NCBI RefSeq assembly: GCF_025028335.1
Contig: NZ_JAFEUW010000001.1
Coordinates: 1,798,001 to 1,862,000, forward strand
Source of the DNA: Brachybacterium sillae
Lineage (GTDB): Bacteria; Actinomycetota; Actinomycetes; Actinomycetales; Dermabacteraceae
DNA length: 64,000 nt
Reading direction: 5' to 3'
The position numbers and the translations under genes are program-made. Position 1 is the stretch's first letter. Each line of letters opens with the position of its first letter. Shown here piece after piece: positions 57,652-64,000 of the stretch. Under the pieces are notes generated by a model. That model saw only the letters and a list, made by a program, of their open reading frames with translations. It was not told the origin of the DNA and made no database searches.

Positions 57652-58479
57652 ATGTCGACCTCTCGCAGCGCCCTCGTCCGCCGCCCCTTCGAGGGCCTGC
57701 CCGCTGAGCGGGACCTCGTGGCCATGCGCCAGCTGATCCCCGCCGCCACCCTCCCGACCCGCACCAGCGCGGAGCACGGGTCGGTGCCGGTCACGATCGC
57801 GACGATCCTGCCGATGGCGTGGCCGGCGATCCGCCGCACCGACGGCTCCGTGATCCTGGGCCTGCAGGCCTCCGTGCCCGGTGGTGACCTCTCCCGCGCC
57901 TTCGGCCAGGCGCTGCATCAGGCCCTCGACTCCGAGGACGGCACTCCCGTCACCTCGGTGCGCCTGACGGATGCGTCCCCGCGGCTGCAGGACCTGCTGG
58001 ACGTCACCGACGATCCGCAGATCGAGGTGCACGACACCTTCGACTTCTGGATCGACGAGGCCGCCGAGCGCACCCCCGAGGTGGAGCGCTCCCTGGCGCA
58101 GGCCAACGACTCGATCATGCCGACCCGCCCGGTGCCGGGCCTGCCCCACGCGTACTGGGTGGATGCGGGACCGAAGGAGCACCTGCGCTGGGTGCTGGAC
58201 GCCGAAGAGGACCGCGTGATCGACGCCGTCGCCCGCCTCCACGCCCGCCGCGAGTCCGGCCTCGGGGAGGGCACCAAGTACGTCGGCTCCTTCCGCGCGG
58301 AGGGTCTGACCGTGCCGGTGTGGGACCTGCCCAAGGGCTTCGGCGCCGGTGGTGTCGCGGCGGTGGCCGAGGAGTTCCGCGCCCGCTTCGAGGAGGCCCT
58401 GGCGTCCACCGAGCCGCTCACCCCGGCCGAGCGCCGCGCCCGCGGCGGCATCGTGGCACGTCAGGTCACGCTGCGATGA
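57652..58479 (+). CDS. DUF5926 family protein
   Basis: 275 residues, MSTSRSALVRRPFEGLPAER, LVAMRQLIPAATLPTRTSAE, YWVDAGPKEHLRWVLDAEED and FRAEGLTVPVWDLPKGFGAG. This matches the conserved actinobacterial DUF5926; its function is unknown. It starts ten bases after pabAB and overlaps the next gene (ATGA at 58476-58479), so the four genes probably form one operon. Confidence 0.85.
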   Translation: MSTSRSALVRRPFEGLPAERDLVAMRQLIPAATLPTRTSAEHGSVPVTIATILPMAWPAIRRTDGSVILGLQASVPGGDLSRAFGQALHQALDSEDGTPVTSVRLTDASPRLQDLLDVTDDPQIEVHDTFDFWIDEAAERTPEVERSLAQANDSIMPTRPVPGLPHAYWVDAGPKEHLRWVLDAEEDRVIDAVARLHARRESGLGEGTKYVGSFRAEGLTVPVWDLPKGFGAGGVAAVAEEFRARFEEALASTEPLTPAERRARGGIVARQVTLR

Positions 58480-59387
58480 CCCCGCCGGCGGAGGTGCTCA
58501 CCGCGCATCGCCCCCGGGCGGTTGCGGTGGTCATCCCCGCCAAGGACGAGGCCGAGCGGATCGAGGCCACCGTCCGCGCCGCCCGGGAGCTGCCGCAGGT
58601 GGACCTGGTGGTGGTGGTCGACGACGGTTCGTCCGACGCCACCTCGGCCCTGGCCAAGGGCGCCGGGGCCCGGGTGGTGCGGCATCCGCGCAACCGCGGG
58701 AAGGCCGCGGCGATGGAGACCGGGGCCCGGGCCGTCGCCCACCTGGAGCGGCACGAGGCCCCGCCGCCCGCGGAGCCGACCTCCGCGCAGCCCGCCGCCG
58801 CGGAGCCCACGTCCGCGCAGCCCGCCGCCGCGGAGCCGACCGCCGCAGAGCCGGCCGCTCAGCCGGAGGGCGGGCCGACCCCCGCCGTCGGTCCGGCGTC
58901 CGCCGAGCGCATCCCCCGTGCTCTCCTCTTCCTCGACGCCGACCTCGGGGGGAGCGCCGCCGAGGCCGCGCCGCTGATCCCGGCCGTGCTGGGGGAGGGT
59001 GTGGACATGGCGATCGCCCTGCTGCCGCCGCAGCCGGGCGCCGGTGGCATGGGCCTGGTGGTCGGCACCGCCCGCCGGGGCATCGAGCGCGCCACCGGCT
59101 GGCGGGCGCAGCAGCCGCTGTCGGGGATCCGTTGCCTCACCCGTGAATGTTGGGACGCCTGCCAGCCGCTCGCCGCGGGCTGGGGGGTTGAGACCTCGCT
59201 GACGATCGACGCGCTGACCGCGGGCTTCTGGGTCAAGGAGATCCCCTGCGCGCTCCAGCATCGGGCGACCGGGAACGACCTTTCCGGGCGCCTGCACCGG
59301 GCCGGCCAGCTGCGTGACGTGGTGCGTGCTCTCGCTCGGCGTCGTCACCTGCGCCCGCCGGAGCCCGAGGGCGAGCCCGAGATCTGA
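58476..59387 (+). CDS. glycosyltransferase family 2
   Basis: 303 residues from ATG 58476. VAVVIPAKDEAERIEATVRA, VVVVDDGSSDATSALAKGAG, and LLFLDADLGGSAAEAAPLIP with the D-x-D metal-binding motif give the GT2 fold. The ending has HRATGNDLSGRLHRAGQLRD. A Pro/Ala/Glu-rich insertion of four short repeats lies at about residues 90-130. No membrane segment is seen, so it may act on a cytosolic acceptor. Translationally coupled to the DUF5926 gene. Confidence 0.85.
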   Translation: MTPPAEVLTAHRPRAVAVVIPAKDEAERIEATVRAARELPQVDLVVVVDDGSSDATSALAKGAGARVVRHPRNRGKAAAMETGARAVAHLERHEAPPPAEPTSAQPAAAEPTSAQPAAAEPTAAEPAAQPEGGPTPAVGPASAERIPRALLFLDADLGGSAAEAAPLIPAVLGEGVDMAIALLPPQPGAGGMGLVVGTARRGIERATGWRAQQPLSGIRCLTRECWDACQPLAAGWGVETSLTIDALTAGFWVKEIPCALQHRATGNDLSGRLHRAGQLRDVVRALARRRHLRPPEPEGEPEI

Positions 59388-59492
59388 CCTGCGGCCCGAC
59401 GTGCGGGACCGGCCCGCAGCCGGGACGCCTGAGCGCCGTCGCGCGGGCCCGCTCCGGCGCCCCGGCGCCTCGGGGCCTCGGCGTGCGCGTTG

Positions 59493-59532
59493 TGACGTGC
59501 CTGCTTCCACTTAGTGGAAGCGAACGCGTCAC
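59493..59532. repeat. intergenic 40-bp repeat, copy 2
   Basis: TGACGTGCCTGCTTCCACTT, containing an inner palindrome GCTTCCACTTAGTGGAAGC. It is a homologue of the repeat at 51457-51496 and also lies between convergent genes. Confidence 0.65.
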
Positions 59533-59583
59533 AGTGTGCCGGGGCCTCAGCCGGGTCCTACCGCCGCGTCGGGTTCCGGGACC

Positions 59584-61656
59584 TCAGGCGTGCCCCGCCT
59601 TCGCGCCCAGCACCGCAGGAGCGCCCGGCCCCGCCGTTGGGTCGGCCGCCGGGTCGGGCAGCAGCGGCGGCAGCAGGCACAGCGCCACGCCCAGCACCGC
59701 CGCCACCAGCACCGGCCCGGTGTCATTGACCAGGTACCCCGCCCAGGTGCCGAGCACCAGGCATAAGCGCACCGCCCACGCCCCGGGGTGGGCCGCGTCC
59801 AGGGCAGCCAGTCGCTGCAGACGGAACCGCGCCGGTGCGAGGATCGCGACCGACGCCACCAGCGCGAGCACCAACACCACCAGCAGCCCCGGATAACCCA
59901 CGGTCATCCCGAGGTTCTGGGCGAGCTTGCGGACCACCACGGTGAGCAGTCGCCCGCCGAGCAGGTCGTCGATGAATCGGCCCAGGTGGGTGCGAGCTTC
60001 CGGCGGTCGCAGCCAATCCAGGAAGGACACGGCGAGCACCAGCGCGGCCCCGCCGAACCCGAGCCCCAGCACATGCCACGCCCGCACCCGCAGCCCTGAC
60101 AGCATCAGCGCGAGGAGCCCGAAGGTCGGGACGGTCACCAGCATGGAGCCGAAGTCAGCGCCCATCGATGGCGCGACCGCCACCCCCGCCACCACCGCGC
60201 CGGTGAGCAGCGTGGCGAGGACCCGCACCCGGCGGGAGGCCCCCTGCACCACCAGACACAGCAGAGCGATGAGGGCAGCGGCCAGCACCATCCCGAACAG
60301 GTGGTTCGACAGCCCGTAGAACCGGCCACCGGTGATCGGCTGCGCCCCGAGCGGCGAGCCGACCTGCAGACGCGACCCCGTGGCGGATTCGGCGAGGATC
60401 CCGCCGGCGGTGAGCACCGCCGCGGCGCCCACGAGGTCGCTGCGATGGCGCCGCCACGGCCCCAGCAGCACCACGGCCGCGAGCAGGGCCGACCCGGCGA
60501 CGACGGTGCCGATCAGCGCCCCGGTGGGATGCGCCGACCGCCACCACGGCACGATCCCGGCGCACAGCCCTGCGGGCAGGGCGAGGGGGGCGATCACCGC
60601 CAGGCGCCGCAGCACCGCGGCGACCCGGTGTCGCCGGGCGACGGCCGGCACGAGCAGAGCGAGGGCGGGCAGGCCCGTCGGCACCATCCAGACGGCGAGG
60701 GCGATGACTTCCGTGCCGGTGACGCGGTCGGCCGCCTGCGTGCGATCCAGGGCCAGGCGGGTCGGGGCGATGCGGGTGTCCTCACCGGTGATCGGCTGCC
60801 CCGGCAGCGCGGCGGGGACGGGCAGGTCGTGGCTGGCAAGGATCGTCGGGGCCAGGTCGGTGAGCACGACCAGGCCGCTCTGATGGGTGGCGCCGCTGGT
60901 CAGGGACCGCCCTGGATACCCGGTGTCGAGGAGCAGCTGCAGTCCGGTGCGTTCCGGCATCGGCGCGCCGCCGCGTTCGATCCGGCGGGCGGCCTCGGCG
61001 TCGGGGGCGTCAAAGGGAGCGACGGAGGCGAGCAGGGTGCGTGGGCCCGACGCGGTCCCGGCGCCGGTCGCCTCGACCACCTGGGTGAGGCGGGCATCGA
61101 GGGAGCGCAGGGCCGCGGCGTGGTCGGCTGTGTCAGGTCGACCGCCTGCCGCGTCCGCCGAGCCCAGGTCCACGATGACGAGCCCCGATGCGTCGACGGC
61201 GCGGCGCAGGGCGGCCGGGTCCACGCGGGTGCTGGCGTCGATCTCGGCGACCCCGCCGGGTATGTCCGCCAGCAGATCGGTGGCGGGGGTCGGCACGCCC
61301 GCCGTGCGGGGCGCCTCGGCGGCGAGCCCCCGATACCCGGTGTGGAGGGTCTCCGTGCCCTGCCGCTGGGTGGCGCGCAGCGTGGTGGAGGTGGTGTTCA
61401 TGGCCCCGGCACCGGCGTTCTGCGTGAGCTCCGCCAGGGCGGGAGTGCCGTCGGGGGAGACGTCCTCCCAGCTCAACCCGGAGGTGACGAGCACCAGGCG
61501 CACCGGATCGTTCGGGCCGGCGGCATGCGCGGCGGGGGAGAGGGCCGACCCGGGGAGCACGCCCGGTAACAGACCCGCGAGCACAGCGAGCACCGCGGCG
61601 GCGAGCAGTCCAACGAGCGCACGCGGGAACGCGGGGCGCACAGGGCTGGGGGTCAT
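59584..61656 (-). CDS. large membrane protein with N-terminal extracytoplasmic domain
   Basis: 690 residues from ATG 61656. The N-terminus is a signal-like helix (ALVGLLAAAVLAVLAGLLPG), followed by an extracellular part of about 300 residues (DPVRLVLVTSGLSWEDVSPD, GYPGRSLTSGATHQSGLVVLTD). Around ten membrane helices follow (GLPALALLVPAVARRHRVAA and others). The 'LTDLAPTIL' segment hints at an alkaline-phosphatase-like domain with a missing nucleophile, but this is not sure. Function unknown. It diverges from the operon at 61825. Confidence 0.65.
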   Translation of the reverse strand: MTPSPVRPAFPRALVGLLAAAVLAVLAGLLPGVLPGSALSPAAHAAGPNDPVRLVLVTSGLSWEDVSPDGTPALAELTQNAGAGAMNTTSTTLRATQRQGTETLHTGYRGLAAEAPRTAGVPTPATDLLADIPGGVAEIDASTRVDPAALRRAVDASGLVIVDLGSADAAGGRPDTADHAAALRSLDARLTQVVEATGAGTASGPRTLLASVAPFDAPDAEAARRIERGGAPMPERTGLQLLLDTGYPGRSLTSGATHQSGLVVLTDLAPTILASHDLPVPAALPGQPITGEDTRIAPTRLALDRTQAADRVTGTEVIALAVWMVPTGLPALALLVPAVARRHRVAAVLRRLAVIAPLALPAGLCAGIVPWWRSAHPTGALIGTVVAGSALLAAVVLLGPWRRHRSDLVGAAAVLTAGGILAESATGSRLQVGSPLGAQPITGGRFYGLSNHLFGMVLAAALIALLCLVVQGASRRVRVLATLLTGAVVAGVAVAPSMGADFGSMLVTVPTFGLLALMLSGLRVRAWHVLGLGFGGAALVLAVSFLDWLRPPEARTHLGRFIDDLLGGRLLTVVVRKLAQNLGMTVGYPGLLVVLVLALVASVAILAPARFRLQRLAALDAAHPGAWAVRLCLVLGTWAGYLVNDTGPVLVAAVLGVALCLLPPLLPDPAADPTAGPGAPAVLGAKAGHA

Positions 61657-61714
61657 CCATCGATCGTAGAGGGGCAGGCCCGCCGCGAACTGTGACCTCG
61701 CTTGTGCCAGCCAC

Positions 61715-61772
61715 TTGACACAAACCTCTGTGGCCCCCGCTCTTGTGTCAACCCACCGATACAAGTCGGTGG
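61715..61772. promoter_or_regulatory. inverted repeats between divergent genes, candidate operator
   Basis: TTGACACAA at 61715-61723 and TTGTGTCAA at 61743-61751 are perfect inverted repeats. A second palindrome, CCACCGA/TCGGTGG, lies at 61753-61772. The site sits between the large membrane protein and the small membrane protein plus GntR operon. The GntR gene is the likely binder. TTGACA may also serve as a -35 box. Confidence 0.5.
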
Positions 61773-61824
61773 CAGGGTGGACCGGACCATCGGGACCGGC
61801 ACCCTCGAGACCTCGGAGGTCGTC

Positions 61825-62463
61825 ATGGCACCGATGGGACTGCTGGTCCTCATCGCCCCTGTTCTCGCTGTCATCCTGCTGCTGGCCATCGCCGCGACGG
61901 TCCCGCTGCGCGCCGCCGTCGTGGCCGTCCTGGCGCTCGCCCTGCCGGTGGTCGGCGGCCTGGTCACCACCCTCACCGCTGACCCCGTGGACGGGCGCAG
62001 CCTCACCGTCGATCTCCCCACCCGCGGAGCCGGTGCCAGCGCGTTCCCCGGGGCGTACTACACCCTTCCTGCGCTCGCCGCGCTGGTGGTGCTCGCGCTC
62101 GTCATCGGGCTCGCGATCCGCACGGTCGTGCACCGCCGCCCCAGCGGCGACGACGCCGACCTCCTCGCGCGACGCCGCAGCGCCGTCTCCCTTCTCGGGG
62201 TCGGCGTGTGCGGGCTGTCGCTGAGCGGCATGGCACTGTTCCAGACGGCCGCCATCGCAGCCCGCAGCGTGGCGTTCTCTCTCCAGCCCGACACTCCCGC
62301 GGCACTGGCGGTGCTCGGAGTGCTCGCCGCGGCCCTCGTCCTGCTGGAGCTGGTGCTGCTGGGGGCGGGCCTCGCGATGGTGCTCGCCCCCGCGATCCTC
62401 GCCCGCCGCGCGGACACGTCGGCCGCCCCGTCCGGCACCGCCCCGGCGGAGGTGCGCGCGTGA
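61825..62463 (+). CDS. small membrane protein in the GntR operon
   Basis: 212 residues, MAPMGLLVLIAPVLAVILLL, with five or so hydrophobic segments and a basic loop HRRPSGDDADLLARRRSAVS. CGGAGGT precedes the ATG. Its stop overlaps the GntR start (GTGA). No family recognised; the coupling points to a membrane transport or sensing role under GntR control. Confidence 0.7.
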   Translation: MAPMGLLVLIAPVLAVILLLAIAATVPLRAAVVAVLALALPVVGGLVTTLTADPVDGRSLTVDLPTRGAGASAFPGAYYTLPALAALVVLALVIGLAIRTVVHRRPSGDDADLLARRRSAVSLLGVGVCGLSLSGMALFQTAAIAARSVAFSLQPDTPAALAVLGVLAAALVLLELVLLGAGLAMVLAPAILARRADTSAAPSGTAPAEVRA

Positions 62464-62981
62464 CGGGCGCCGGCCAGCTGGTGGTCGATCTGCACGACCC
62501 CACTCCGCCCTACGAGCAGGTGCGGCGGCAGATCCTGGAGGCGGTCCGCATCGGCGCCCTGCCCGTCGGGTCGCGGCTGCCGACGATCCGGGCGCTCGCG
62601 CGCGACCTGGGCCTCGCCTCCGGCACCATCGCCCGCGCCTACAAGGAGCTCGAGGCCACGGGGGTGCTGGTCACGGCCCGCGGGGCGGGCACCCGGGTGG
62701 CCGAGGGGGCTCCGCGTCAGGCAGCTGAGGGCCACGGCCTCACGGAGGCTACCGGGGCCGCGCGGACGGCGGCCCTTGCCCCCGGTTCGGTCGGCGGGGA
62801 CTCCCGCACCACCCCTGCAGCGCGCGACGTCCCGATGCCCGCCGCCGACGCCCCCGCCTCGCCCCCTGCGCTCGCCGCTGAGGTCCACGCGGCGGTCGCG
62901 CGATGGCGGTCGGTCGGGTACGAGGTCGACGCGATCCGGGCCGCGCTGGAGGACGCGCTGCGGCAGACCGACGGCCGCTGA
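62460..62981 (+). CDS. GntR family transcriptional regulator (YtrA/YhcF type)
   Basis: 173 residues from GTG 62460. The winged HTH is PPYEQVRRQILEAVRIGALP, VGSRLPTIRALARDLGLASG and TIARAYKELEATGVLVTARG, typical of the short YtrA branch. The C-terminal part is a low-complexity linker and a short helical end, with no large ligand domain. It probably represses the operon and perhaps the divergent membrane protein. Both genes are translationally coupled. Confidence 0.85.
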   Translation: MTGAGQLVVDLHDPTPPYEQVRRQILEAVRIGALPVGSRLPTIRALARDLGLASGTIARAYKELEATGVLVTARGAGTRVAEGAPRQAAEGHGLTEATGAARTAALAPGSVGGDSRTTPAARDVPMPAADAPASPPALAAEVHAAVARWRSVGYEVDAIRAALEDALRQTDGR

Positions 62982-63009
62982 TCCGGCCGGTCGCACTACC
63001 CTTCCCCTC

Positions 63010-64000
63010 ATGCGTTACGGATTCCTGGGCCCTGAGACGACCTTCACCCACCAGGCTCTTCTCCAGGCCCTCGCGGCGGAGGACGCCGCCCTCACCGGTG
63101 CCGCCGACACCGGCCGTGGGGTGGCGACGACGAGGGCGTCGGCGGCGGGCCGGAAGAGCGCTGCGGAGCGGGAGCTGCGGCCCTACGGGTCCGTCGCCGC
63201 CGCCACCGCCGATCTGGTGGCCGGTGATCTCGACGCCCTGATGGCGCCGATCGAGAACTCGGTGGAGGGTGGTGTCTCCGGCACTCTCGACGTCCTCGCC
63301 GCCACGCAGCGCATCCACATCGTCGCCGAGCAGATCGTGCCGATCACCTTCGTGCTCGCCGCCCGGGAGGCCGTCGACCTCGACGATGTCACCGTCGTCG
63401 CCTCCCACACCCACGCACAGGCGCAGGTGCAGTCGTGGGTGCGGGCGCATCTGCCGCACGCCCACCTGGAACCGGCGTCGTCCACGGCCGCGGCGGCCCG
63501 GGATCTCGCCGAAGCCGACCCGGCACAGGCGCGGGGCCGGGCCGCGGTCTGCTCACCCCTGGCGGCGCAGCATTTCGGCCTCACCGTGCTGGCGGAGCGC
63601 ATCGAGGACACCATCGGCGCGCAGACCCGCTTCGTGCTGGTCGCGCGCGACGGCCGCATCCCGCGGCGCACCGGGGCCGACAAGACCACCGTGGTGGTGC
63701 ATCTGGCGCACAACCGCTCGGGAGCGCTGCTGGAGATGCTGGAGCAGTTCAGCGCCCAGGGCGTGAACCTGTCGCGGATCGAGTCGCGGCCCATCGGTGA
63801 TGCGCTCGGCCGCTACTCCTTCTCCCTCGACCTCGAGGGGCACCTGGAGGATCGACGGGTGGCGGCGGCCCTGGAGTCTCTGCACCGGGTGTGCCCGGCG
63901 GTGCACTTCCTCGGCTCCTACCCGCGGGCCGACGGTCGGCGCTCCGTGATCGACGCCCACACCGAGGATCCGGCCTATGAGCGGGCCCGGCAGTGGGTCG
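63010..64000 (+). CDS. pheA: prephenate dehydratase, N-terminal part plus ACT domain (gene continues)
   Basis: Partial; 330 residues are visible. MRYGFLGPETTFTHQALLQA starts the periplasmic-binding-like catalytic fold. LMAPIENSVEGGVSGTLDVL (PIENSxxG) and the active-site Thr region RIEDTIGAQTRFVLVAR, with T-R-F, are conserved. The ACT domain has GALLEMLEQFSAQGVNLSRI, ESRPIGDALGRYSFSLDLEG. It converts prephenate to phenylpyruvate and is feedback-controlled by Phe through the ACT domain. A 25-residue low-complexity insertion (residues about 25-60) lies in the catalytic domain. It extends beyond the right edge. Confidence 0.93.
   Translation, partial: MRYGFLGPETTFTHQALLQALAAEDAALTGAADTGRGVATTRASAAGRKSAAERELRPYGSVAAATADLVAGDLDALMAPIENSVEGGVSGTLDVLAATQRIHIVAEQIVPITFVLAAREAVDLDDVTVVASHTHAQAQVQSWVRAHLPHAHLEPASSTAAAARDLAEADPAQARGRAAVCSPLAAQHFGLTVLAERIEDTIGAQTRFVLVARDGRIPRRTGADKTTVVVHLAHNRSGALLEMLEQFSAQGVNLSRIESRPIGDALGRYSFSLDLEGHLEDRRVAAALESLHRVCPAVHFLGSYPRADGRRSVIDAHTEDPAYERARQWV

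Noticed and set aside
58770..58870. Short repeats that could be a CRISPR array
   Set aside because: They are in frame within a glycosyltransferase gene, with no unique spacers and no cas genes.

Overview
The window is high-GC actinobacterial DNA (long overlapping GC-rich reading frames, GTG starts, Zur/CsoR-type operators, DUF5926). Gene content and order (pabC-pabAB-DUF5926-glycosyltransferase, argS, lysoplasmalogenase, pheA) suggest a micrococcalean organism, perhaps near Brachybacterium; that name is inference. No rRNA, tRNA or CRISPR array was recognised.

Layout. 1-3.6 kb: leftward metabolic genes (trans-sulfuration enzyme fragment, small membrane protein, alanine:cation symporter, MerR regulator lacking its start). 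3.8-5.6 kb: an IS3-family element with clear inverted ends, lying against an IS481 remnant. 5.7-13.4 kb: HAD phosphatase, an RHH antitoxin with a truncated Doc toxin, a giant RecB-like nuclease/helicase, MscS channel, a frameshifted DUF2254 gene and YetF. 13.4-21.1 kb: a mobile island. It has a chimeric ISL3/IS256 transposase, two pieces of helR (rifamycin-resistance RNAP-recycling ATPase) in opposite orientations, a rifamycin-associated element, an IS5-like element and an IS256 remnant. Between the helR pieces is a five-gene operon of visibly lower G+C: a 47-codon peptide, a 2OG-Fe(II) oxygenase, an orphan protein, a HExxH-type putative peptide hydroxylase and an MFS exporter. It looks like an undescribed RiPP pathway and is the main discovery candidate.

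21.2-25.2 kb: a sulfur/metal module. A CoA-disulfide-reductase-like protein with a rhodanese domain and a small Cys-rich protein diverge from two CsoR/CstR-like palindromes, and a third palindrome precedes a CopZ-like chaperone. 25.2-34.5 kb: exported peptidoglycan-binding protein, ABC exporter and several oxidoreductases. 34.5-36.7 kb: a Zur-box module with an Mrf/COG0523-type protein and zinc-free ribosomal protein paralogues L28, L33, S14, ending in a truncated L31. 36.9-38.3 kb: HXXEE membrane protein and divergent TetR. 38.6-42.4 kb: nested insertion sequences (IS1380 inside IS1634 inside IS3), abutting a truncated BCCT transporter.

43.5-64 kb is ordinary chromosome: MTA/SAH nucleosidase, an alpha/beta-hydrolase that seems to have lost its catalytic residues, lysoplasmalogenase, argS, membrane protein, uracil permease, fused GlcD/GlcF-like oxidase, pabC and pabAB for folate, DUF5926, glycosyltransferase, a large membrane protein with a divergent GntR operon, and the start of pheA.
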